Source: Punica granatum
Lineage: Eukaryota; Streptophyta; Magnoliopsida; Myrtales; Lythraceae
Direction of reading: 5' to 3'
Assembly (NCBI RefSeq): GCF_007655135.1
Contig: NC_045134.1
Coordinates: 5,476,982 to 5,540,981 of the forward strand
DNA length: 64,000 bases
In this document: positions 24,189 to 33,829 of the stretch, piece after piece
How the letters are laid out: every line of letters begins with the position of its first letter
Position numbering within the stretch: position 1 is the first letter of the stretch
Program-made: the position numbers and the translations under genes
The notes under the pieces: generated by a model
Database searches by the model: none
What the model saw: only the letters and a program-made list of their open reading frames with translations
Told to the model about the DNA's origin: nothing

Positions 24189-25809
24189 ATGTCATATCCC
24201 ATTGAGAAATTTGTTGATTATTTGAATATCTCCTATCATCACAAGGCGTTCCTAGCAGCTATTGACTCTGACAAAGAGCCCACGTCTTATCGAGAAGCCG
24301 TTAGAGATCGGAGATGGAGAATTGCAATGGCAAAAGAAATTAAGGCTCTTGCATTGAATAAAAATTGGATGATTGAACAACTTCCTCACGGCAAACGGCC
24401 CATCGACTGCAAATGGGTGTATAAAGTAAAGCGTCGAGCTGATGGAAGTATAGAACGCTATAAAGCTCGACTGGTCGCCAAGGGATTCACCCAGGTGGAG
24501 GGAATCGATTACCACGAGACTTTAGCACCAGTGGCCAAGTTGGAAGATTGTGCGATGTCTATTGACAATTGCAATAGCAAAGGAGTGGCAAATACATCAG
24601 ATGGACGTGAATAACACCTTTTTATACGGAGATTTGGACGAAGAAGTTTACATGGAGTTACCCCCGGGGTTCTCTGCTTTGAAGAATGGCAATGTATGCC
24701 AATTACTTAACTCTTTGTATGGACTTCGTCAAGCATCAAGAAATTGGTTTTTGAAGTTCGCGGATGCACTTCGACAATATGGCTTCGTCCAATCAGTTGC
24801 AGACCATTCTCTTTTCACTTTCACTCAAGGGACTGTTTTTCTTGGCGTATTGTTTTATGTGGATGATTTGATCATAGTCAGGAATAGTACTAATCACTGT
24901 GACTCCTTTAAGGATTATTTGGATAAGTGCTTTCGTATAAAGGATTTGGGGCCTCTGAAATATTTTCTTGGCATTGAAGTCACTAAACTAAACTTAGGTC
25001 TCTTTCTTAACCAATGAAAGTATGTCCTTGACATCTTAGCTGAGTGTGGCATGTTGGCATTACGACCACCAGCTTTCGCTATGGAACAATGTCATCGACT
25101 GTCCACAAGTTCGAGCGACTTGTTATCGGATTCTGCCAAGTACAGGCGTCTAATCGGGAGACTCATTTATCTGACCATCACCAGGCCAGAAATTAGTTAT
25201 TCTCTTCATATTCTGGCCCAGTTTATGCAGAAACCACATCAAGATCATTGGGATGCTGCCATGCCGGTGCTACGTTACTTAAAGCAATATCCAGGTCAAG
25301 GGATTTTTCTACGGCCTACTTCTCTTGAACTTGAAGCATTCTGTGATTCGGATTGGGCAAGCTGCCCCTTGACCCGTCGCTCTATTACGGGTTGTTTTAT
25401 CACTCTTGGAGGATGTCCAGTATCATGGAAAACGAAAAAGCAAACCACTGTCTCTCGCTCATCTGCTGAGGCAGAATATAGAGCAATGGCAGTAGCTGTT
25501 AGTAAAATAATTTGGTTATAGAATCTTCTTTCTTCACTTGGAGTACAGATGGCAGCACAAACTCGTTTATTCTGTGATAATCAGGCGGCACTACATAATG
25601 CGGCTAATCATGTTTTTCACGAACGAACAAAGCATATTGAGATAGATTGCCATTTTGTTTGTGAGCATCTCAAATCAGGCCTTGTAACTATCGGTCATTT
25701 ACCTACGCGACTTCAATTGGTAGATATTTTCACAAAAGCACTAAGTAGAGACCGCTTCCACTTCATTCTCTCCAAGTTGGGCATTCGTGACCCTCATGCT
25801 CTAACTTGA
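24189..25809 (+). pseudogene. Element 2 pol: reverse transcriptase and RNase H, broken
   Basis: The reverse transcriptase starts around 24,300 (WRIAMAKEIKAL, CKWVYKVKRRADG). A frameshift near 24,545 moves it to the frame of 24,550-25,017, with [11 protein letters not shown] and YVDDLIIV. A stop at 25,015-25,017 (TGA) separates it from 25,051-25,521, and a TAG at 25,519-25,521 separates the last part, which continues at 25,549. RNase H motifs are CDSDWASC, SSAEAEYRAM and DNQAALH, with the C terminus near 25,809. The element is not autonomous. Confidence 0.88.
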
Positions 25810-25816
25810 GGGGGAG

Positions 25817-25993
25817 TATTAAGGATAATATGGATTGTACAGTTGTATTGGAAATTAATTACTCGATATATTAGGTAATCATAAATTTAGCCTTAGAATA
25901 TTACTCTGTTTCCTTTTGTGTGAGAATGTATAGCCTATTTACATGGCTCACTAACATAATACAATTTGAGTTGGAATCAATCCAAACTTCACA
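25817..25993 (+). repeat. 3' LTR of element 2
   Basis: It is 177 bp, colinear with 20,090-20,266 and without indels. It follows the GAGGGGGAG polypurine tract. Confidence 0.92.
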
Positions 25994-25998
25994 ATTCC

Positions 25999-26214
25999 TT
26001 ACCCGAAGTGCAATTAACATTGCATGTTACCACATCGGTAGTTATCTCCATTGAGAGTGCATCCGATTATCTGAACTCCCGTGCTATCCGACGATGTGAG
26101 GCAATACACTGGTGGAATCTCCATGCTCCGTCCAGACCCGTCCCCTGCCTTCTTGTCGTTTGATGAGCTAGTGTCCTTCCTTGGACTTTTCTCATCATCA
26201 CTGACATCAGACAT
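25999..26214 (-). pseudogene. Element 1 gag N-terminal fragment
   Basis: The start MSDVSDDEKSPRKDTSSSND runs to GCTLNGDNY, then loses frame and ends where element 2 inserted. The rest of gag continues on the other side, from 20,084 downwards. Confidence 0.85.
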
Positions 26215-26267
26215 CTTGTAGTCGAAAAAGCTTCAATCGGTTTAGGAGCGTAGGCGCTCTGATACCA

Positions 26268-26463
26268 TGAGAAGATTTAAACGGACCAACCCGAATTCCA
26301 TTACGTTGAAGAGCAAGATAAATATACTGTACAAGGAAAAGGAAAGCAATTAATATTCTAGAGCTAAAAAGGCTAAAATCTAAGACTACCAAAAGTACTA
26401 TGGACAGCCAAATCTACTAGATATTCTTAGTATACAGTTGTATAATCCAAAATACTCATAATA
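26268..26463 (-). repeat. 5' LTR of element 1
   Basis: It is 196 bp, pairing with 15,640-15,846. Its outer end now reads TATTATGAG instead of TGTTATAAA. The GGCCA target duplication follows at 26,464-26,468. Confidence 0.9.
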
Positions 26464-26563
26464 GGCCAGACCGAGTTTTATGATCTTTAATCAGATTTCA
26501 GATCTTTGTGTCTCCCCGATTTTCCTTTCCTTTTAATAAAAAATTAAGCTATACTTTGTGGAT

Positions 26564-26570
26564 TATAAAT
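26564..26570 (+). promoter_or_regulatory. Candidate TATA box of beta-galactosidase gene
   Basis: TATAAAT lies 60 bp before the start codon at 26,630 and 96 bp after the transposon target duplication. The spacing fits a short 5' leader. Confidence 0.45.
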
Positions 26571-26629
26571 GTAACACATTCCTTGTGGCTACTAAGACAA
26601 ATGGTAGTTCAGTTCCCTTCGAGTTCGAG

Positions 26630-29600
26630 ATGACGACTTCGAAATTCTTAGCTACTTCTCTCGGTGTCATAGTGTTTCTTTGCCTGTGTTCCAGCTGGGC
26701 ATCGGGGACGACGGTGTCGTACGATAAGAATGCATTGATCATTGATGGCCAGCGTCGCATTATTAACTCTGGTTCGATCCATTATCCCCGCAGCTTACCC
26801 GAGGTATTGCTCACAGGCATCAAGTTTCCTCTTGTTAATCGAGCACACATGACATAATCAATGTACAAGTTTGAGTTAAAACGTCTAGGAAACGATGTTA
26901 AACTAGGCCAAACTTAGCCAATGTTGTCCTAATGATAGGTGGGTCGACCCCAGTTCTGCCAACTTGTATAAGACCACTGGGTTTAGCCTAGGTTACTCTC
27001 GTGACATCTATAAAAGATTTGACGAATAACTTTCACGTGGCATTCAGATGTGGCCCGACTTAATCAAAAAGGCCAAGGATGGAGGCCTCGACGCCGTTGA
27101 GAGCTACGTCTTCTGGGATGTCCATGAGCCTCGAAAGGGCCAGGTAACAATCTGAGCCAAATTATACTTTAATTAAATTAAACTACTTGTCTTCCGCAAA
27201 TCACATCGATCATTTGTACGTATTAATCCTGAAAATTATTTTCTTTTGTGCGTGCCTTAGTATGATTTCACGGGAAGAGCAAACATCATTAAATTCTTCA
27301 AGTTAGTCCAGCAGGCTGGGCTTTATGGCATTCTACGTATCGGTCCCTACGTTAGTGCTGAATGGAATTACGGGTAAGTACACTTAACTATTTCAGCCAA
27401 GAAAAACGAAAGTCCACTTAATTATTTTAAATTTAAAATTTTTGAATATATTATGAGAAAAAAAATATCAATAAAATATTAATGTATGAATTTAATCATT
27501 TTTATCCCATATTTACAATATCATTTTAATTATCAGAGGTTTTCCTATGTGGCTACACAACGTTCCAGGAATCCAACTGAGGACAAATAATGAAGTTTAC
27601 AAGGTATGAACATGATATAAATTACTTAATAATAATTTTATTTTTTTCGCGCGTTATTTTCCCCTGAATAATTTCTCAAAGAGATAGATCTTGATTTTTA
27701 CTAATTTCTGTATATATTATTTATTATACAGAAAGAAATGCAAACATTTACCACCAAGATCGTCAACATGTTCAAAGAAGCAAAGCTCTTTGCACCACAA
27801 GGAGGACCAATAATACTCACACAGGTCTGTTCATAAACGATTACGATAAGTCTTTTCGAGGGTTACATCGTGTCTAGAAGTTAAAACGTCTCATTTGCTG
27901 ATACTAATTTCGGTATATTGCGAATCGAGCAGATTGAGAACGGGTACGGGAACATAATGGACCAGTACGGGGCAATGGGGAAAGAGTACATCCAATGGTG
28001 TGCTGAGTTCGCAGAATCGCTCAAGGTCGGCGTCCCCTGGATCATGTGCCAACAGCACGACGCTCCAAAGAATATGGTACGCGTTCATTAATTAATCTCC
28101 TTCAATATATATCCTCGCTCGTGCTTTCGTGCAAAAGATTTCATGATATTAATCATTTATGGAATCCTTTATATAATCCTAACAACGTGTTACATTGTCG
28201 TGCAGATTGATACGTGCAATGGCTATTACTGCGACACATTCAACCCAAGCGATCCCAATGCTCCCAAAATGTTCACGGAAAATTTTGTTGGTGGGTGGGT
28301 CCTCTATAATATTTTCCCCCATATACTCTCTTTTAATTTTTATTTGTATTTCTTCTTTTTCCCCCAAAATTGCATGTTAATTATTTGATTTTCCTTTAAT
28401 TAATAAATAATTATCAGAAATTCCTATGATCAAGAAAATAATAGAGAGATTTTTTTTTTTAATGTCTGTAGGCCTACGAAATGGGGTGATAGGGTGCCAC
28501 ACAGGCCAGCAGAAGATGTGGCGTTTGCAGTTGCCAGTTTCTTCCAAGCCGGTGGGGTATTGCAAAATTATTACATGGTAATTTGTGCTACTAACCATAT
28601 TTTTACTATCAATGTTACCGTTACGACGGAATGCCGTGAATTCCTAGACAATTCAATGAACTTATTCGGCTTTGCTTTTGCAGTATCATGGAGGCACGAA
28701 CTTTGGACGTACGTCAGGAGGGCCCTATATCACAACATCTTATGACTACGATGCCCCCATCAATGAATACGGTAAATCAAATCACATGACTGTAATAGTA
28801 AGCCGAGATTAACCTGAACAACCCCAAGATCAGCTAGCTTATCAATTGAAATATAATCCCATCAATACTGGGAATTATAATCCCACATTAAAAAAAAAAA
28901 GATCAATCATAGATTTATATGAGACTTGTATATCACATTTATTAGCTTATACTTTTAAGTGGAAATGAGCCTAAATCTGTATAAACCCAGTATGAATTCA
29001 ATATGGCATAAGAGCCGAGGTTACACGTATGCACGTCCAAGCGTATATGCGCGCCCACACCACGCCAAACCCAATATGTTCGAGAGCAACCAAAAAGTGC
29101 GTCTCATGTTAGTCCCCTCCTCGCCTGAGCATGGAAGATGAGATCGGCTTGAGGTCAGTTGTTGATAGTGTTTAATGGCACGAAATAATGTGTAGGTAGA
29201 AACAGACCACACGTTGCACGTGAACAACCATGAATTCATATGAAAATGGGCTCAAATCGGTGTAAGTCGAGTGAAAATTCAATAAAGATCAGCTACCTTA
29301 TCAATTTCGTTTGTCATCAGGAATGGTAAATCAGCCAAAGTGGGGTCACCTGAGGAACTTACATGCGGCCCTCAAGCGTGGGGAGAACCTCCTAACGAGT
29401 GGCAATTCCACAAACAAGCAACTAGACAATGGAGTTACCGTGAGTACTCCAAACCCATACTCATAACCCGAACCAAACTGGAAAACTGATCCTTATCTGA
29501 ATCATTAGCTGGATATCACGAAATTCCTAGCTACCGTACTAGGAGAGCTCTGCTGCGGCCCTGCCAAGACAGGCATCCTGTGAAGGGAATGGCACACGGT

Positions 29601-32102
29601 GCGCAAGGACCGTAGAAGCTCGTGATCCAAAGTATAGTATGGTTGAAAGAGTGAATTTAGGTGGAAGCTAATGAATGTTTTATCTTTTTTGAATCAGTTG
29701 ACAACATATACCAACAGCTCAGGCGGCAGGTTCTGTTTCTTGAGCAACCCAAGTACTAATGCAACTGCTAACGTCGACCTGCAGCAGGATGGCAAGTACA
29801 ACTTGCCTCCTTGGTCTGTTAGCATCCTCATAGGTTGTAACCTGGAGATCTACAATACTGCACGGGTAGTTTACGGAAAGACCAGTGAAATCTCGATCAC
29901 CTTCCCCCTGACCTATAGGAAAGTGTAGGTGGAAATTAACAACCTGTGTCCTTGTCGATTATTGCAGGTGAATGCTCAAACTTCAATAACAGGTTACAAT
30001 CCCACCTCGATTAACAACGCGTCCTCAGTGCTTTCGTGGTCATGGACCCCGGAGCCCAAGACGGCCCAAAGGGGAAAGGCCTTTGAGTTTAATGCGCCGA
30101 AGCTCCTGGACCAGAAGGAGGCTGCCGTCGATGCCAGTGACTACTTGTGGTACTCGACAAGGTATGTCATCAACGTTGCTGGCACAACATATATATGTCT
30201 GTGCAACACTGAGCGCATCAACTGTTAACGTCAATCTATCTGATTACCGGCCCATTTGCCGTGGCATTACACAGTGTGGACATAAAGGACGCGTCGTGGA
30301 CCAATTTGACTCTTCATGTGAATACTAGTGGCGACGTCCTCCATGGGTATGTCAATGGCCAACCCCTCGGTAAGTGAATATTTGGATTTAACTCTCGATC
30401 TCTTCGTCTCTAATTTCATACAATTCTCAGGGAGATTAATAAAATCAAGTATAAACAGGATTTCAATGGGGAAACTCAGGCGGAGGCTTTGTCTTTGAGC
30501 GTCCTGTTAGCTTGAAACTGGGGAAGAACACGATCTATCTGCTCAGCGTCACTGTTGGATTCCCCGTATGATATATTTCGAATCTCTTTTTGATTATTTC
30601 CTAAGCAGTTGTTTAGATTAGTTATTAGGTTAATAGATGTGAAAAATGAGTAGAGCCAATACTCACGAGCAATACCAGTTATGTAGTCGAGCCACTGCAG
30701 ATATATGCATTCCTTGACCCTACTTGATCAACATCGAGTGGCACGGAACTGATTCTTGTGGAAATTGATTATGGCAGAATTATGGGGCGTTTTTCGAACT
30801 TACTCCCGTGGGTTTAGCAGGAGGACCAGTTCAGCTCGTCAATGGCAATGCAACAATCGATTTGTCGTCAAACTCATGGTCATATAAGGTAAGAAATAGT
30901 TCATCAGGGGATCAACGTCCTGTGGTCTCACCGAATTAAAAGGTCGATTATTTTCAAACACTTTCCAACATGCGGTTTTCCTACAGGTCGCGTTGAACGG
31001 GGAGCTGGCACAACTGTACAGTCCCAACACATCTTCCAAGGTGGTCTGGCAGACAAATGAAGTCCCCATCTTGAGCCCACTGACCTGGTATAAGGTACAT
31101 AATCGACATCCGGTGACTCTGGAATCGACGTAAAGAACCTGTGCTCGTCTTCAGTATGGCGTACACAGCGTACTGTTGTCCAGGGACTTGAGCACACTTA
31201 GCTTGGCAGTTCCTTGACTATATATACTCTTGTTTGTTTCATCAGGCCCGTTTCCAAGCTCCAGCGGGAACCGACCCGGTGGTATTGGACTTGCAAGGCA
31301 TGAAAAAAGGTCAAGCATGGGTGAACGGCATCAGCATCGGGCGATACTGGATGAGCGTCGAGGCCAAAGCCGACGGTTGCAGCGAAAATTGCAACTACCG
31401 GGGCAATTACTCACCTGAAAAGTGCTTGACGAACTGCGGCGAACCTACGCAGAGCTGGCAAGACTCATATCCCCTGAACTTGGATTGGTGATTCATCATA
31501 ATTAGTTCCTGAATTGCGATAAACGATATGCTCTTCCATATGTGTGTGGCAGGTACCACGTCCCAAGATCGCTCATTAAAAAAGGGGTGAACACGCTTGT
31601 CTTGTTCGAGGAATTCGGGGGAGATCCCACGAAGGTGAATTTCGAGACCGTCGTGGTGACATCTGCGTGCGCCAAAGTTCCACAAGGGGGCACTCTGGAA
31701 CTGTCGTGCTTGTCTGGGCACACCATGTCGGAGATAAGGTTTGCAAGCTATGGAAATCCTCAGGGAAGTTGCAGGAATTTCAGCAGCCGCACTTGCGAGT
31801 CTGCTACTAGCAAGTCCGTCGTTCAAGAGGTATGTTCACGACCACCCATGTCAATATATGTCGACTAACAGAAAGGCAGATATAGCAATTCGACCGATGT
31901 CTTTCCACATCGGGGTAGATACGTTACGAGATGCTTTACTTCGGATGTCCAACTGAAAATTGGTTTTTCTGTATAATCATAATCTCTGCAGGCATGTCTC
32001 GGGAAGCAATGGTGCTCTGTTCCAGTATCAGATGCAAATCTTGGTTCAAGCGGTTGCACGTTCACTGTGCCTTGGTTAGCCGTAGAAGCTGTTTGCCAGT
32101 AG
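26630..32102 (+). CDS. BGAL: GH35 beta-galactosidase with C-terminal SUEL-type lectin domain
   Basis: Nineteen exons: 26630-26803, 27048-27143, 27261-27373, 27537-27603, 27732-27824, 27933-28076, 28206-28294, 28472-28577, 28684-28771, 29321-29439, 29698-29865, 29968-30161, 30275-30369, 30459-30565, 30778-30888, 30987-31094, 31246-31487 (or -31457), 31553-31829 and 31992-32102. The frame is intact: 833 aa, or 823 with the shorter exon 17. A signal peptide (hydrophobic [16 protein letters not shown]) predicts secretion to the cell wall. GH35 hallmarks include [41 protein letters not shown] and MFTEN (nucleophile Glu254). The lectin domain covers about the last 90 residues. Plant members trim beta-galactosyl residues from pectin or arabinogalactan. 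Oddity: the acid/base motif reads IENGYGN, with Gly185 where Glu is expected. The first ATG of the longer upstream frame was rejected because the signal peptide starts at 26,630. Confidence 0.93.
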
Positions 32103-32344
32103 CCAACTAGCTAGGACAATAGTTTCAGGCATTTTTTCCAACCCGTTAGACCCTATCGGTTTTATATCCTCGACTGTTGGCTAGATGGGGCATCCACAGT
32201 GTCCGCCATGTGCTACTTTGAATTTTTTTTTTTATATGTTTTTGGATGGGTACCGCCTTAAAATTGGACAAAGAAAATAAGTACAATGAAGCGATATATT
32301 TACGTTCTTCATTTTTATCTCTTTATTTTCTATTTATTAAAACC
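32103..32344 (+). other. 3' UTR and flank of beta-galactosidase gene
   Basis: It is non-coding. It probably includes the 3' UTR, with T-rich sequence near 32,225. Confidence 0.5.
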
Positions 32345-32499
32345 ATGGAAACTTTCTCGACTAATCCAGTCGAGCTGGATCGGCCTACTAAATGGTAAAA
32401 CTCTCTTAACATGAATTTTCTGCATTCATAAAGACTTGAATTCGAAATCTTATTTAAGTAGAATAAACATCGAATCGCTTAAACCAATCTACGTCGGTT
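32345..32499 (-). mobile_element. SINE-like repeat (unit 1), minus strand
   Basis: On the minus strand it reads GATTGGTTTAAGCGATTCGA, then TTCGAATTCAAGTC (B-box-like), then GAATGCAGAAAATTCATG, GAGAGTTTTACC and GATTAGTCGAGA. The same order appears at 34,384-34,530, 50,024-50,215, 50,478-50,658 and 55,895-56,010. The Pol III-like A and B boxes near one end suggest a tRNA-derived SINE. Confidence 0.55.
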
Positions 32500-32788
32500 G
32501 ATCGAAAAGAGAAGTTCAACAGTACAATATCGCACCAAATATCAACGGATACATAAAATTCTTGAGAAATTTGAGTCAAGCAAAGACAAGAATTATGTTA
32601 ATATAATTATCATCATTTTGATTAACTTCGTAAATGAAAAAGACCGTGGCCGGTAATTTCAGTCGTCGGACCAATAAAGGAGGACCACAAAAAAAAAGTG
32701 GTCCGTCCTGGAAACCCGACAACGCCAAACCGGGCGAAATTACAAAGATCCTGACCCGCTTTGAGTTCAGTACTATATATGTTCTCCT

Positions 32789-33457
32789 CTAGTAATCCCA
32801 GAGAAAAAATTCTTGACCTGAAAAATCATCGAACTTCTCTTCTCCAAATTCAGTTATCGGTATCGTCTGAGTATAATAATCGTCCGTGAAATCGTCGAAA
32901 CCAGGAAATATCCCGTAATCCAATGGCTTGTAACTTTCCGAACCCCGATCGAGATCCACCAAAAAGTCCATGAAAGACCTGCCCGTACTGTCCACTTGGC
33001 TCGACCCGATCGAGATTGAATCTGATGGGGAATCGGGAAATATCTGACCCGACTCCGACTGAGCCCGTGACTCCTCGGAGGATTCCTCAGACACGCTCCC
33101 CAGTGAAGCTTCCGGCATGGGAGGCTCAGCCGGGATTCCCGAGTTGGCGAACCGGGCTGCGATCGACTGGATCTCTTCGTGGGTGAGGGGGCCACTGGGG
33201 ATTGCCGGGGAGCTGCCGGGGAAGTTGAGCCTGGCGGAGGGCCCGCGGAGGCAGACCTGGGCCGCATCGAAGGCCCGGGCTGCCTGGTCGGCTGAGTCAT
33301 AAGACCCGAGCCAGATCCGGTCGCGGCTGTTGGGCAGCCGGATCTCAGACACCCACTTGCCCCACTTCCGCTTCCTCACTCCCTTGTACTTGAAGTCAGT
33401 ATCTCTCCTCTCCTCCGATGACTGCGACAACAACTTCCCGATCGCCCGCTTCACCAT
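32789..33457 (-). CDS. AP2/ERF transcription factor, DREB A-5 / ERF017-018-like
   Basis: This is an intronless 222-residue protein. The single AP2 domain spans about residues 23-80: [20 protein letters not shown], then [19 protein letters not shown] and [11 protein letters not shown]. Val in WVSEIR fits the DREB side of the family. The N terminus MVKRAIGKL and the acidic, aromatic C terminus ending FFLWDY resemble the group II ERF017/ERF018 proteins (ERF018 is ORA47, a jasmonate-pathway regulator in Arabidopsis). A Ser/Glu-rich middle and Asp/Phe-rich tail look like an activation domain. It should bind DRE/GCC-type promoter elements in the nucleus. Its upstream DNA holds a TATA-like stretch, paired W-boxes and a G-box/ABRE. 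The exact orthologue is not assignable by eye. Confidence 0.93.
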   Translation of the reverse strand: MVKRAIGKLLSQSSEERRDTDFKYKGVRKRKWGKWVSEIRLPNSRDRIWLGSYDSADQAARAFDAAQVCLRGPSARLNFPGSSPAIPSGPLTHEEIQSIAARFANSGIPAEPPMPEASLGSVSEESSEESRAQSESGQIFPDSPSDSISIGSSQVDSTGRSFMDFLVDLDRGSESYKPLDYGIFPGFDDFTDDYYTQTIPITEFGEEKFDDFSGQEFFLWDY

Positions 33458-33593
33458 TTTTTCAGAGATTCCCGAGTTTCCTAATTCGGATTAATTCCTT
33501 CTTTTATGGAAAGTTTTGATATGATCTCAGCAAGTGTTTTCTGTTCTTCTTTCGCAGTGCTGTTGTTGGGGGAAGAACTGGATATTGCGGCTG

Positions 33594-33602
33594 TATATAT
33601 AT
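33594..33602 (-). promoter_or_regulatory. Candidate TATA box of ERF gene
   Basis: A TATATATAT stretch lies about 137 bp upstream of the ERF start codon on the minus strand. It is a plausible core promoter with a leader of about 100 nt. Confidence 0.4.
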
Positions 33603-33645
33603 GTGCGTGGGCGGCAGCTGTTGAGTTGGGGGCCGAGTCGAGGAT

Positions 33646-33666
33646 GTTTGACTCAACGAGTCAAAC
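33646..33666. promoter_or_regulatory. Inverted pair of W-boxes in ERF promoter
   Basis: Arms GTTTGACTC and GAGTCAAAC form a perfect 9-bp inverted repeat with a 3-base spacer. Each arm contains TTGACT, the WRKY-binding W-box core. It lies about 45 bp upstream of the TATA-like stretch. WRKY control is inferred. Confidence 0.5.
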
Positions 33667-33702
33667 AGGCGCGTTTTCTCATATCCGAGCCGTAAAGGAT
33701 GG

Positions 33703-33711
33703 ACACGTGGC
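33703..33711 (+). promoter_or_regulatory. G-box/ABRE motif (ACACGTGGC) upstream of ERF gene
   Basis: The CACGTG core at 33,704-33,709 in an ACACGTGGC context is the classic ABRE/G-box bound by bZIP or bHLH factors. It lies about 250 bp upstream of the ERF start. Function is inferred. Confidence 0.5.
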
Positions 33712-33829
33712 GGATGATGGAAGCCTAGATGAGCTCGAACGCGGGGGCGCTGCTCATTATCAAGAAGGGAAAATAAGCACGTGTATCTTTATTTTCCTCG
33801 TGCTCGAATTTGCACAGTAATATGGATAA

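Larger units (their letters stand above)
20090..25993 (+). mobile_element. Inner copia LTR retrotransposon (element 2), inserted in gag of element 1
   Basis: LTRs of 177 bp each lie at 20,090-20,266 and 25,817-25,993, with about eight substitutions between them. The 5' LTR is followed directly by TGGTATCAGAGC, an initiator-Met tRNA primer site. The polypurine tract GAGGGGGAG ends at 25,816. Flanks GTTCC (20,085-20,089) and ATTCC (25,994-25,998) are a 5-bp target duplication with one change. Element 1 gag sequence resumes on both sides. Both LTRs start TA and end CA instead of the usual TG...CA. Confidence 0.93.
15640..26463 (-). mobile_element. Outer copia LTR retrotransposon (element 1), split by element 2
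   Basis: GGCCA at 15,635-15,639 and again at 26,464-26,468 is an exact 5-bp target duplication flanking the whole block. The element lies on the minus strand: 5' LTR 26,268-26,463, primer-binding site at 26,253-26,267 matching the initiator Met tRNA end (TGGTATCAGAGC), gag start at 26,214, then pol leftwards to about 15,870. A polypurine tract (GAGGGAGAG) precedes the 3' LTR at 15,640-15,846. Its gag is interrupted at 20,089/25,994 by element 2. Without element 2 it would be about 4.9 kb. Many stops and frameshifts make it inactive. Confidence 0.92.
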
